Shown in pieces: positions 7,535 to 17,178 of a stretch of 64,000 nucleotides of DNA (the stretch's first letter is position 1; each line of letters opens with the position of its first letter). The notes under the pieces are model-generated. The model was not told where the DNA came from, did no database searches, and saw only the letters and a list, made by a program, of their open reading frames with translations. The stretch is from Pseudomonas sp. GCEP-101 (GTDB lineage: Bacteria > Pseudomonadota > Gammaproteobacteria > Pseudomonadales > Pseudomonadaceae). The translations under genes were made by a program, and so were the position numbers. The stretch is taken from contig NZ_CP104011.1 of NCBI RefSeq assembly GCF_025133575.1, positions 5,960,965-6,024,964 of the forward strand, given 5' to 3'.

Positions 7535-8521
7535 CTAGCCCGGCCCGGGGAGACTTGCCCACTGTACGAGCAGTGCTTCGAGAAGCAAGGCACGGTTAAG
7601 GTTGGCTTTGTTGAGGACCTTTTGCCGTTGCATCAGCAACCAGTCCTGCATGGCCAGCACCTTGGGCTGAGTCGATTTTTCGGCGAGATACTGTACGACC
7701 TTGCGCATGTCGGTCAGGCCCAGGCCGTCCTCGTCACGCGCCAACTGGTAGCGCAGGATCAGCAGCGCCCAGTCGCAGAACCAGTCGAACAACAGCGGCA
7801 AGGGTACGCCGTTCCAGCTTTCGGCCAACTGACCTGGGGCAACCTGCTGCTTGAGCAGCTTCTTCACGCCCTCCACCACCTGCGCGCGCTGCTCGCGTAC
7901 GCCCTGGCCATGCAGGCGCAGCGCGGTCAGCGGCGAGCCGCCGGCCAGCACCAGCAATTCGTCCAGCGCGTCGGACGACTCATCCGGCAAAGACGCTGCC
8001 AGCCAGGTGCGCGCCTGCTCGGCGGTCGGCTGCGGGCACGCCTGCTGCACGCAGCGGCTCTTGATGGTCGGCAGCAGCCGGCTGGGCTGGTGGCTGATGA
8101 GCAGCAGCACGGTATCGCCAGAGGGCTCTTCGAGGCTTTTCAGCAGCGCGTTGGCGGCATTGAGGTTCATCGCCTCGGCGGGCTCCAGCAGGACCACCTT
8201 GCGCCCGCCCAGCTGTGCGGTCTGCACCACGAATTCGACCAGTTCACGCACCTGGTCGACGCGAATCGGTTTCTCCGGCTCTTCCGGCTCCAGCAGGAAA
8301 AAATCGGGGTGGGTGCCGGCGGCCAGCAGCTGGCAGGCCTTGCACTGCCCGCACGCCTTGCCGCCCTCGGGGCGCTGGCAGAGCAGCAGATGCACGAGAT
8401 TCTCCGCCAGCACGCGCTTGCCGATACCGGCCGGCCCGTGCAGCAGATAGGCATGGGCGTGGCGCGGGCGGCTGCTGAGCTGTTGCCAAAGACCCTGCTG
8501 CCAGGGATAGATGTCAGCCAT
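7535..8521 (-). CDS. holB: DNA polymerase III subunit delta'
   Basis: A 328-residue clamp-loader subunit. The degenerate P-loop is HGPAGIGKR near residue 30, followed by the zinc-binding cysteines CQRPEGGKACGQCKAC, and ANALLKSLEEPSGDTVLLLISHQPSRLLPTIKSRC, the sensor 1 / SRC box. With delta and DnaX it loads the sliding clamp at replication forks. It overlaps the end of tmk by 8 bases, so the two are translationally coupled. Confidence 0.94.
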   Translation of the reverse strand: MADIYPWQQGLWQQLSSRPRHAHAYLLHGPAGIGKRVLAENLVHLLLCQRPEGGKACGQCKACQLLAAGTHPDFFLLEPEEPEKPIRVDQVRELVEFVVQTAQLGGRKVVLLEPAEAMNLNAANALLKSLEEPSGDTVLLLISHQPSRLLPTIKSRCVQQACPQPTAEQARTWLAASLPDESSDALDELLVLAGGSPLTALRLHGQGVREQRAQVVEGVKKLLKQQVAPGQLAESWNGVPLPLLFDWFCDWALLILRYQLARDEDGLGLTDMRKVVQYLAEKSTQPKVLAMQDWLLMQRQKVLNKANLNRALLLEALLVQWASLPGPG

Positions 8522-9155
8522 TCAGGCGCTCCAGCAGGGTCGGCAGCAGGCCGTCGAGGTCGCGTTGCACCGCGGCCAGCGACTGGGCGGCATCGAGCAC
8601 GTGGTAGCGCGTCGGTTCGGCACGGGCGCGACCCAGGTAGGTAGCGCGCACCGCCTCGAAGAAGGCGCGGCCTTCCTGCTCGAAACGGTCCAGCCGGCCA
8701 CGGGCCGCCGCGCGGGACAGGCCGATCTCCACCGGCAGGTCGAAGACCAGCGTCAGGTCCGGACGCAGGTCGCCCTGGACGAAGCTTTCCAGCTGGGCAA
8801 TGCGCTCCACTGGCAGGCCACGACCGCCGCCCTGGTAGGCGTAGGTCGCATCGGTAAAGCGGTCACAGAGCACCACGGCGCCGCGCGCCAGGGCCGGGCG
8901 GATTACCTGGGCGATGTGCTGCGCGCGTGCGGCGAAGACCAGCAGCAACTCGGTATCCACGGCCATCGGCTCATCGCTCGGGTCCAGCAGCAGCTCGCGA
9001 ATGCGCTCGGCCAGCGGTGTGCCGCCGGGTTCGCGGGTCAGCTGGACTTCGATGCCGCGCTCGCGCAGGCGCTCGGCCAGGTACTCGCGATTGGTGCTCT
9101 TGCCCGCGCCTTCGGGGCCTTCCAGGGTGATGAACAGGCCGGTCACTCGGCTCAC
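8514..9155 (-). CDS. tmk: Thymidylate kinase
   Basis: A 213-residue kinase that phosphorylates dTMP to dTDP. Walker A is LEGPEGAGKST near residues 11-21; the DRx motif is VLCDRFTDATYAYQGGGRGL; the LID region AAARGRLDRFE carries arginines as in the enterobacterial type. It sits between mltG and holB with short overlaps on both sides (4 bases with mltG, 8 with holB), the conserved order in gammaproteobacteria. Confidence 0.95.
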   Translation of the reverse strand: MSRVTGLFITLEGPEGAGKSTNREYLAERLRERGIEVQLTREPGGTPLAERIRELLLDPSDEPMAVDTELLLVFAARAQHIAQVIRPALARGAVVLCDRFTDATYAYQGGGRGLPVERIAQLESFVQGDLRPDLTLVFDLPVEIGLSRAAARGRLDRFEQEGRAFFEAVRATYLGRARAEPTRYHVLDAAQSLAAVQRDLDGLLPTLLERLNG

Positions 9156-10258
9156 TCCTTGTCTTGCGGCGCCGACGGTGCGTCGGCGGCGGGGGCGTCC
9201 GGTGCCGGCATGGGCGCCGGCAGCGGAATGGGCGCCGGGCTGGAACGGTAGTCGGCGCGGCGCTTGATCTGGAACTCCTGGACGGCCTTGTTGTGGTCGT
9301 CGAGGTTGTCGGAAAAGGTGTGGCTGCCATCGCCGCGGGCGACGAAGTACAGGCTCTGCCCCTCAACGGGGTTGAGCGCGGCATGGATCGCCTCGCGGCC
9401 GGGCAGCGCGATGGGCGTCGGCGGCAGGCCGGCGACCACGTAGGTGTTGTAGGGGGTCGGCGTGCGCAGGTCGGCGCGGGTGATCTTGCCGGCGTAGCGC
9501 TCGCCCATGCCGTAGATGACGGTCGGGTCGGTCTGCAGCAGCATGTTCTTCTGCAGGCGGCGCACGAAGACGCCGGCAATCTGCCCGCGCTCCTGGGGTA
9601 CGCCGGTTTCCTTCTCCACCAGCGAGGCCATGATCAGGGCCTGGTAGGAGTCCTTGTAGGGCAGGTCCTGGGCGCGCTTGTCCCATTCCTCGGCGAGGAT
9701 GGTGTCCATGCGCTGGAAGGCGTGCTTGAGGATGTCGACATCCTTGGTGCCGCGGACGAAGCGGTAGGTATCGGGGAAGAAGCGGCCTTCGGGGAAGACG
9801 CCCGGCTTGCCCAGCCTGGCCATGACGTCGGCGTCGCTCAAGCCGTTCAGCGTCTGGTCCAGCTTGGGCTGGCGAGCGAGCAGTTCGCGCACCTGGCGGA
9901 AGTTCCAGCCTTCGACCAGGGTCAGGCCGTACTGCACCACGTCGCCTTCGCGCCACAGGTCGAGCAACTGGGCGGCGGTCATGCCGGGCGTCAGGCGGTA
10001 CTCCCCGCTGTGCAGCGCCTCGCCAGCCAGGTTGAAGCGCCAGTAGAGACGCAGCCAGAAACCACCATGCAGGACGTCTTCATCCTCCAGGCGGGTCAGC
10101 AGGCGGCCCGGGGTGGCGCCGCTGGGAGCGTCCAGCAGACGCTCTTCGGTGAGCTGGAGCGGTTGCTGCAGCGCACGGTGCTGCTCCCAGGCCGCCAGGC
10201 CCAGCATGAGCCCGGCCAGCAGCAGGCCGCCTTCCAGCAGCACCAGCAATTTGCGCAT
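9152..10258 (-). CDS. mltG: Endolytic murein transglycosylase MltG (YceG)
   Basis: A 368-residue membrane-anchored lytic transglycosylase that cuts nascent glycan strands and helps end their polymerisation. One N-terminal membrane helix (LLVLLEGGLLLAGLMLGLAA), a LysM-like region, then the YceG domain with the catalytic glutamate in LIMASLVEKETGVPQERG and DPTVIYGMGERYAGKITRADL. The C-terminal 40 residues are a proline/alanine-rich tail beyond the domain. A GTG three bases upstream could also start translation; the ATG is preferred. It follows pabC with only a 6-base gap, as in E. coli. Confidence 0.93.
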   Translation of the reverse strand: MRKLLVLLEGGLLLAGLMLGLAAWEQHRALQQPLQLTEERLLDAPSGATPGRLLTRLEDEDVLHGGFWLRLYWRFNLAGEALHSGEYRLTPGMTAAQLLDLWREGDVVQYGLTLVEGWNFRQVRELLARQPKLDQTLNGLSDADVMARLGKPGVFPEGRFFPDTYRFVRGTKDVDILKHAFQRMDTILAEEWDKRAQDLPYKDSYQALIMASLVEKETGVPQERGQIAGVFVRRLQKNMLLQTDPTVIYGMGERYAGKITRADLRTPTPYNTYVVAGLPPTPIALPGREAIHAALNPVEGQSLYFVARGDGSHTFSDNLDDHNKAVQEFQIKRRADYRSSPAPIPLPAPMPAPDAPAADAPSAPQDKE

Positions 10259-10264
10259 CACGTA

Positions 10265-11079
10265 TCAGGAATCCAGAAGTTCGCGGAGTTGGCCCTGCAG
10301 TTTACGGGTCAGCGGCCCGACCGGCCAAGCGAACTCGGCCACGCCGCGCACCGGCCAGATACCGTAGAGACTGTTGCACAAAAAGACCTCATCGGCCTGC
10401 GCCAGTTCGCCGTGCTCGATATCGCGGACGATGACCGGCCAACCCAGGTCGCGCGCGCGTTCGATGATCTCCGCGCGCATCACCCCGGCGACGCCGCAGC
10501 GGCTGAGTTCGGCGGTGAGCAACTCGCCCTGCTTCACCAGGAACAGGTTGCTGAACACGCCCTCGACGATGCGCCCGGACACATCGCGCATCAAACCTTC
10601 GGCGAAGGCCGGGTCGCTCCATTCGGCGCGGGCCAGCACCTGCTCCAGGCGATTGAGGTGCTTGAGGCCGGCGAGCAAGGGTTGTTCGGCCAGCCGTGTG
10701 GCGCAGGGAAAGAGCGTGACGCCCTCCTCGCGGTTCGTCGCCGGGTAGGCCGGCGCGGGCGAGGCCAGCAGCAGTCGGCGCACCTGTGCGTCGGCCTGCG
10801 GCGCATAACCACGCGCGCCTTCGCCACGGGTCAGCATCAACTTGGCGACGCCGTCGCCGAGCAAGGCAGAGAAGCGCAGGAGTTCGTCTTCGACGAGATC
10901 GAGAGAGACTGGCAGGCGGAGACGGCGGACGCCCTCCTCCAGCCTGGCCCGATGGCGGGCCAGCAGGCGCGGACGGCCTGCGGACACGCGGATGGTCTCG
11001 AACAGCCCGTCGCCGTAGGCCAGCCCGCGATCACGCGCGGACAGGGCCTCGGCGCTCTGGCCGTCGATCCAGCTCAGCA

Positions 11080-11080
<1 letters not shown>
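10265..11080 (-). CDS. pabC: Aminodeoxychorismate lyase
   Basis: A 271-residue fold-type IV PLP enzyme that releases pyruvate from 4-amino-4-deoxychorismate to give p-aminobenzoate for folate. RGLAYGDGLFETIRV near residue 20, the PLP lysine in AGLKHLNRLEQVLAR, and ISGRIVEGVFSNLFLV-like VSGRIVEGVFSNLF are diagnostic. The start overlaps the fabF stop (TGATG), so it is coupled to the fatty acid genes upstream, the arrangement known from E. coli. Confidence 0.93.
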
Positions 11081-12324
<1,244 letters not shown>

Positions 12325-12354
12325 TGTGACTTCCTCTCATGTGTTTCACGGCAA

Positions 12355-12378
12355 TAACGCCGGCAGATGCCGGCGTTA
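12355..12378 (-). repeat. Second hairpin between acpP and fabF
   Basis: A perfect 11-bp stem TAACGCCGGCA / TGCCGGCGTTA with a two-base loop, directly downstream of the acpP terminator on the minus strand. It may protect or end the acpP transcript, or shape the fabF leader. Confidence 0.6.
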
Positions 12379-12380
12379 AA

Positions 12381-12414
12381 GAAAAGCCGCACGCCTTTGC
12401 AGGCCGTGCGGCTT
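12381..12414 (-). terminator. acpP terminator (probably partial)
   Basis: Stem AAGCCGCACG / CGTGCGGCTT with an extra inner GCC/GGC pairing; on the minus strand it is followed by TTTTCTTT. It would end most acpP transcripts and leave some read-through into fabF. Confidence 0.8.
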
Positions 12415-12442
12415 CTTTCGTCGGGGAACCGACGACTACGTC

Positions 12443-12679
12443 TTATGCCTGGTGGGCAACGATGTAGTCGATGGCTTCCTGAACGGTGGTGATCTTCTCG
12501 GCTTGCTCGTCGGGGATTTCGGTCTCGAATTCCTCTTCCAGAGCCATCACCAGCTCAACGGTGTCAAGGGAGTCGGCGCCCAGGTCTTCGACGAAGGAAG
12601 CGCTGTTGGTAACTTCTTCTTCCTTAACGCCGAGTTGCTCAGCAACGATCTTCTTGACGCGTTCTTCGATGGTGCTCAT
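12443..12679 (-). CDS. acpP: Acyl carrier protein
   Basis: A 78-residue acidic carrier protein. The phosphopantetheine serine is Ser37 in DLGADSLDTVELVMALEE. It carries growing acyl chains for FabD, FabF, FabG and for lipid A and phospholipid acyltransferases. It has its own sigma-70 promoter (12730-12757) and terminator. The Shine-Dalgarno stretch TAGGAGTG (minus strand of 12690-12697) is exactly complementary to part of the RgsA sRNA at 6208-6215, so translation is probably subject to sRNA repression. Confidence 0.98.
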   Translation of the reverse strand: MSTIEERVKKIVAEQLGVKEEEVTNSASFVEDLGADSLDTVELVMALEEEFETEIPDEQAEKITTVQEAIDYIVAHQA

Positions 12680-12729
12680 ACCTTGTTTTCACTCCTATGG
12701 ACAATCCGTACAGCTGGGCTGCGGGTAAG

Positions 12730-12757
12730 TGTATAGAAAGGGTTTTCTGCATTTCAA
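12730..12757 (-). promoter_or_regulatory. Sigma-70 promoter of acpP
   Basis: On the minus strand TTGAAA (12757-12752), a 16-base spacer, and TATACA (12735-12730). This would give a leader of about 45-50 nt containing the AGGAG site. The 190-base gap between fabG and acpP otherwise shows nothing else. Confidence 0.65.
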
Positions 12758-12869
12758 GCTGAACGCTGACGCCCCTTCCCGGCGACCCAGATGCTCTGTC
12801 TATTCCAGCGTGAACGCTTGGAGAATTTTAGACAGCGCTTATGACATCGCCGCGAAGGAACTCGTCACA

Positions 12870-13613
12870 TCAGCTCATGTACATTCCGCCATTCACCGGT
12901 ACCGTGGCACCCGTAACATAAGCTGCGCCCTCGGAAGCGAGGAATGCTACCACTTTGGCGATCTCTTCGGCTTGTCCCAGTCGACCCAGCGGGATCTGGC
13001 CGAGCAGCGCCTCGCGCTGGGCCTCGGGCAACTCGCGGGTCATGTCGGTGTCGATGAAGCCCGGAGCCACCGCGTTGACAGTGATAGCACGGGAACCGAC
13101 TTCGCGCGCCAGGGCGCGGGTGAAGCCTTCCAGACCGGCCTTGGCGGCCGCGTAGTTGGTCTGGCCGGCGTTGCCCATGGCACCGACGACGGAGCCGATA
13201 TTGATGATGCGACCCCAACGCGCCTTGGTCATGCCGCGCAGCACGGCTTTCGACAGACGGTAGAGGCTGTTGAGGTTGGTGTTGACGACGTCGAACCACT
13301 CGTCGTCTTTCATGCGCATCAGCAGGTTATCGCGGGTGATGCCGGCATTATTGACGACGATGGCCGGTGCACCGGATTCTTTCTGGATAGCTTCGACAAC
13401 GGCGGTCACGGACTCGTCGTTGGACACGTCCAGGACCATGCCCGAACCCTGGATGCCATTTTCCTTGAGGTACTCGGAAATCTTCTGAGCGCCGGATTCG
13501 CTGGTGGCGGTGCCGACCACGGTCGCGCCCATGCGCCCCAGTTCCAGTGCGATGGCCTGACCAATACCACGGCTCGCGCCAGTAACCAGGGCAACCTTAC
13601 CTTGCAGACTCAT
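12870..13613 (-). CDS. fabG: 3-oxoacyl-[ACP] reductase
   Basis: A 247-residue short-chain dehydrogenase, NADPH-dependent, first reductive step of each elongation cycle. Cofactor motif TGASRGIGQA near residue 11, NNAGITRD near 88, and the catalytic Ser141, Tyr154 and Lys158 in INIGSVVGAMGNAGQTNYAAAKAG. An AGGAGATAAGGC site precedes the ATG, 14 bases after fabD. Order fabD-fabG-acpP-fabF is the standard fab cluster. Confidence 0.96.
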   Translation of the reverse strand: MSLQGKVALVTGASRGIGQAIALELGRMGATVVGTATSESGAQKISEYLKENGIQGSGMVLDVSNDESVTAVVEAIQKESGAPAIVVNNAGITRDNLLMRMKDDEWFDVVNTNLNSLYRLSKAVLRGMTKARWGRIINIGSVVGAMGNAGQTNYAAAKAGLEGFTRALAREVGSRAITVNAVAPGFIDTDMTRELPEAQREALLGQIPLGRLGQAEEIAKVVAFLASEGAAYVTGATVPVNGGMYMS

Positions 13614-13627
13614 GCCTTATCTCCTGT

Positions 13628-14566
13628 TCACGCCAGGGCCGCGCGGGCTGCGCCGAAGGCGTCCGCGGAGTCCAGGTTGTGGGTGGTCACGCCCTTGGCG
13701 CAACGCTTGTTCAAACCAGCCAGCACCTTGCCCGGGCCACATTCGACCAGGTCGGTGACGCCCTTCTCGGCCAGCAGCTGCACGCTCTCGACCCAGCGAA
13801 CCGGGCTGTACAGCTGGGCCAGCAGGTCGCGCTTGAGCGCAACCAGATCAGCCGGAACCTGGGCAGTGACGTTCTGCACCAGGGCGATCTGCGGCAGCTG
13901 CCACTGAACGGCTTCGACAGCCTCGGCGAAACGCTCGGCGGCCGGACGCATCAGCTCGCAGTGCGACGGCACGCTGACCGGCAGCGCAACGGCGCGCTTG
14001 GCGCCACGGGCCTTGCAGCCTTCGATGGCGCGCTCGACGGCCTTGGCCGCACCCGCGATCACCACTTGACCGGGCGCGTTGAAATTCACGGCGCTGACCA
14101 CCTCACCCTGGGCCGCTTCGGCGCAGGCAGCGAGGACGTCAGCATCTTCCAGCCCGAGGATGGCGGCCATGCCGCCCGTGCCGGCCGGCACGGCTTCCTG
14201 CATCAGCTGGCCACGGCGCTCCACCAGCTTCACCGCATCGGCGAAGGCCAGGCTGCCGGCGGCAACCAGCGCGGAGTATTCGCCCAGGCTATGGCCGGCG
14301 ACGTAGGCCGGCTGCACGCCACCTTCGGCCTGCCACAGACGCCACAGGGCGATGGAAGCCGTGAGGATGGCGGGCTGGGTTTTGTCGGTCTGGTTCAGGC
14401 GCTCTTCCGGACCTTCCTGCACCAGGGCCCAGAGGTCATAACCAAGAGCGGCGGAAGCTTCGGCAAAGGTATCGCGCACGATGGCGTGCTGGGCGCCCAG
14501 CTCGGCAAGCATGCCGAGCGACTGCGAACCTTGGCCGGGAAATACGAAGGCGAGGGATGCGGACAT
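13628..14566 (-). CDS. fabD: Malonyl-CoA:ACP transacylase
   Basis: A 312-residue acyltransferase that loads malonate onto ACP. FVFPGQGSQS at the N-terminus, the nucleophile Ser93 in AGHSLGEYSALVAAG, and the histidine in VSVPSHCELM. It is separated from plsX by 102 bases without an obvious terminator, and from fabG by 14 bases. Confidence 0.96.
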   Translation of the reverse strand: MSASLAFVFPGQGSQSLGMLAELGAQHAIVRDTFAEASAALGYDLWALVQEGPEERLNQTDKTQPAILTASIALWRLWQAEGGVQPAYVAGHSLGEYSALVAAGSLAFADAVKLVERRGQLMQEAVPAGTGGMAAILGLEDADVLAACAEAAQGEVVSAVNFNAPGQVVIAGAAKAVERAIEGCKARGAKRAVALPVSVPSHCELMRPAAERFAEAVEAVQWQLPQIALVQNVTAQVPADLVALKRDLLAQLYSPVRWVESVQLLAEKGVTDLVECGPGKVLAGLNKRCAKGVTTHNLDSADAFGAARAALA

Positions 14567-14668
14567 TGCAACAGGTCCCTTTTGTCTGTGTCGTCAAATG
14601 GATAACGCCGGCGAGAGCCTGGCGCATTGAACTGACAGTTGGATGACGGTCTGGCGACCGCGGTCACA

Positions 14669-15676
14669 TTAGAGCAGATGTTCCAGCCGCCCATGCAGCC
14701 GCTGGGGCAGATTCTCACGCACTTCCAGCAGTGCACGACGCAGGGCGCTCTGGATGCCCTCCTCTTTCGCACTGCCGTGACTCTTCACCACGATGCCCTG
14801 CAACCCCAGGAAACTCGCACCATTGTGCTGGGACGGCGTGAGATCGCCGCGCAGGCGGCGCAGGAACGGCATCGCCATCAGGCCGACCGCCTTGGCCGGC
14901 AAGCTGGAATTGAACAACGCCTCCAGGCGCGCCGCGACCATGGCCGCCAACCCTTCGCTGGACTTGAGCAGAATATTGCCGACGAACCCATCGCACACCA
15001 CCACATCGGCCAGGCCGCGATACAGGCCGTCACCTTCGATGTAGCCGATGTAATTCACACCACGCGCCTGCTGCAGCAGGTTCGCTGCCAGCTTCACCTG
15101 CTGGTTGCCCTTGATGTCTTCGGTACCGACGTTCAGTAGCGCGACCCGAGGATTGCTCTTGCCCAGCGCTTCCGCCGCCACGGCACCCATGACGGCGAAC
15201 TGGTAGAGATGCTCGGCACTGCAGTCGACATTCGCCCCCAGGTCGAGCAGGTGGCAATGGCCGGTCTGCGTCGGCACGGCGGTGACCATCGCCGGGCGAT
15301 CGATGCCGGGAAGCGTCTTGAGCAGGTAGCGGGACAACGCCATCAGCGCGCCGGTATTGCCGGCACTGACGCAGGCGTGGGCCTTGCCATCACGAACCAG
15401 TTCGAGGGCAACACGCATGGAGGAATCAGGCTTGCCACGCAGCGCCTGGGACGGACGTTCATCCATCGTGACGACTTCGCTGGCGTGGTGGACGTGAAGA
15501 CGCTGGCGTTCGGCCGGAGACAGGCCGCGCAGGTGTTCTTCTATCAGAGAGGCTTGGCCGACGAGGACCAGCTGGAGGGAAGCATATTCGGCCAGAAAGG
15601 AAATGCAGGCCGGAACAATGCAGTGGGGACCGTAGTCCCCACCCATTGCATCAATCGCGATGATTGGTGCGGACAA
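14669..15676 (-). CDS. plsX: Phosphate acyltransferase PlsX
   Basis: A 335-residue enzyme making acyl-phosphate from acyl-ACP for PlsY, the entry to phospholipid synthesis. IIAIDAMGGDYGPH at the N-terminus and VSAGNTGALMA, LLDLGANVDC are family motifs. The start codon consistent with the conserved N-terminus MSAPIIAIDAMGG is a TTG, three bases after the rpmF stop and without a clear Shine-Dalgarno, so translation probably depends on coupling to rpmF. Confidence 0.95.
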   Translation of the reverse strand: MSAPIIAIDAMGGDYGPHCIVPACISFLAEYASLQLVLVGQASLIEEHLRGLSPAERQRLHVHHASEVVTMDERPSQALRGKPDSSMRVALELVRDGKAHACVSAGNTGALMALSRYLLKTLPGIDRPAMVTAVPTQTGHCHLLDLGANVDCSAEHLYQFAVMGAVAAEALGKSNPRVALLNVGTEDIKGNQQVKLAANLLQQARGVNYIGYIEGDGLYRGLADVVVCDGFVGNILLKSSEGLAAMVAARLEALFNSSLPAKAVGLMAMPFLRRLRGDLTPSQHNGASFLGLQGIVVKSHGSAKEEGIQSALRRALLEVRENLPQRLHGRLEHLL

Positions 15677-15679
15677 AGA

Positions 15680-15862
15680 TTACTCGTCAGAGCCTTTGTC
15701 TACGACCTTGCGGCCGCGATAGAAACCGTCCGGGGAGACGTGGTGGCGCAGGTGAACTTCACCGGTGCTCTTTTCCACGGACAGAGCGTTCGCGTCCAGG
15801 GCATCGTGCGAACGACGCATGTCACGAGCGGAACGGGATTTTTTGTTCTGCTGAACAGCCAT
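15680..15862 (-). CDS. rpmF: 50S ribosomal protein L32
   Basis: A 60-residue basic protein beginning MAVQQNKKSRSARDMRRSHDAL, typical bL32 without the zinc cysteines (HLRHHVSPDGFYRGRKV). AGGAG lies ten bases before the ATG. It sits between yceD and plsX, the conserved yceD-rpmF-plsX-fab arrangement. Confidence 0.97.
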   Translation of the reverse strand: MAVQQNKKSRSARDMRRSHDALDANALSVEKSTGEVHLRHHVSPDGFYRGRKVVDKGSDE

Positions 15863-15875
15863 GATTGATTAACTC

Positions 15876-16406
15876 CTAAACGTTTGGGTCACGCTTCAAC
15901 TGCGCCAGTACGCTGAACGGATTGGGCCGCTCTTCGACGTTCTCGCTCGGTTCGGGCGCTGTAGCGTATCCCACCGGCTGCTGGCAATCCTCAGGGTCAT
16001 GGACCGGCACGATGGGCAAGGCGAGCAGCAACTCGTCCTCGGCCAGCGAGGTCAGGTCGATGGGGTCATCCCCCACTTCCAGCGCATCGTAGCCACTGGG
16101 CAGATCATCGATCGACTTGCCTTCCGGGATGATGACGTAATCGTACTCACCACCCACATGGAAGTTGGCCGGCTCGAGACAGCGCTGGCATACCATGCTC
16201 ACCTCGGCGTCGAGTTCGACGTGCATGACCGCCAGCTTCTGCTCATCACGGAAGAAGGAAAACTTCGCGTGAATCTTGCCATCACTGCTGGTCAGTTGCT
16301 CGTTGAGACGTGACATCTTGGCGATCGGCAGCTCACCCTCGAGGGTGGCGGCGCGCTCTACCAATTTGCGCGGATCAACGTGAGGTGGTATCGGTCCATT
16401 CAACAT
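15876..16406 (-). CDS. yceD: DUF177 / YceD family protein (23S rRNA accumulation)
   Basis: A 176-residue protein of the DUF177 family. The conserved C-x2-C element is VCQRCLEP near residue 80, and a downstream acidic stretch DPIDLTSLAEDELLLALPIVPVH is typical. E. coli YceD is implicated in 23S rRNA accumulation and plant homologues in rRNA maturation, which fits linkage to rpmF. The ATG at 16406 (MLNGPIPPHVDPRKL) matches the family N-terminus; an upstream ATG at 16430 is less likely. First gene of the yceD-rpmF-plsX-fabD-fabG group. Confidence 0.9.
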   Translation of the reverse strand: MLNGPIPPHVDPRKLVERAATLEGELPIAKMSRLNEQLTSSDGKIHAKFSFFRDEQKLAVMHVELDAEVSMVCQRCLEPANFHVGGEYDYVIIPEGKSIDDLPSGYDALEVGDDPIDLTSLAEDELLLALPIVPVHDPEDCQQPVGYATAPEPSENVEERPNPFSVLAQLKRDPNV

Positions 16407-16518
16407 AAGCGCGCCATTATAGGGATGCACCCGAAGCTGTCAAAGGAAATTAGCCATAAACCGCTGTATGGACAGCCCTTTTCGCTAGAATCGCCGGGAC
16501 GCTCCGAAGGAATTCCGC

Positions 16519-17097
16519 ATGTTACCCCTGATCCTTGCTTCCAGCTCGCCCTACCGCCGCGAATTGTTGCAGCGCCTGCGCCTGCCATTCGAATGCGCCA
16601 GTCCCGACATCGACGAGACCCCGCTACCGGGCGAGCGCGCCGAACAACTGGTGCAACGACTGGCCCAGAGCAAAGCGCGCGCCCTCGCCCACCGCTACCC
16701 CGCTCACCTGATCATCGGCTCGGACCAGGCCGCGGTGAATGGCAGCCGGATACTGGGCAAACCCCACGACATCGAGCGCGCCACCGAGCAACTCAAGGAC
16801 GCCAGCGGCAAGAGCGTCAGCTTTCTCACCGGCCTCTGCCTGCTGAACAGCCAGAGCGGAAACGCCCAGGTCGACTGCGTCCCGTTCACCGTGCATTTCC
16901 GCACCCTCGACCCAGCCCGCATTCGCCGCTACCTGGAGGCCGAACAACCCTTCGACTGCGCCGGCAGTTTCAAGGCCGAGGGACTGGGCGTCAGCCTGTT
17001 CCGCGCCACCGAAGGCGAAGACGCCACCAGCCTGGTCGGCCTGCCGCTGATCCGCCTGGTGGACATGCTGCTCGCCGAGCAGGTATCCGTCCCCTGA
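16519..17097 (+). CDS. Maf-like nucleotide pyrophosphatase (YceF type)
   Basis: A 192-residue Maf/HAM1-type protein: LILASSSPYRRELLQRLRLPFE at the start, then DETPLPGE, IIGSDQAAVNG and GSFKAEGLG. YceF-type Maf proteins hydrolyse modified nucleotides such as m7GTP. It is divergent from yceD with 112 bases between the starts; TAGAAT (16486-16491) and GAAGGAATTCCGC just before the ATG give a plausible -10 and ribosome-binding site. Confidence 0.9.
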   Translation: MLPLILASSSPYRRELLQRLRLPFECASPDIDETPLPGERAEQLVQRLAQSKARALAHRYPAHLIIGSDQAAVNGSRILGKPHDIERATEQLKDASGKSVSFLTGLCLLNSQSGNAQVDCVPFTVHFRTLDPARIRRYLEAEQPFDCAGSFKAEGLGVSLFRATEGEDATSLVGLPLIRLVDMLLAEQVSVP

Positions 17098-17129
17098 TAC
17101 GAAAGGTCGCAATGAATCGCCCGTAATAC

Positions 17130-17156
17130 AAAGGCCCGGCATTCGCCGGGCCTTTT
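17130..17156. terminator. Bidirectional terminator between maf and sppA
   Basis: Perfect 11-bp stem AAAGGCCCGGC / GCCGGGCCTTT with an ATTC loop and a T-run on the plus strand, A-rich on the other side. It lies between two convergent genes. Confidence 0.9.
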
Positions 17157-17178
17157 CTTTCCTTATATAAGGAAGGAG

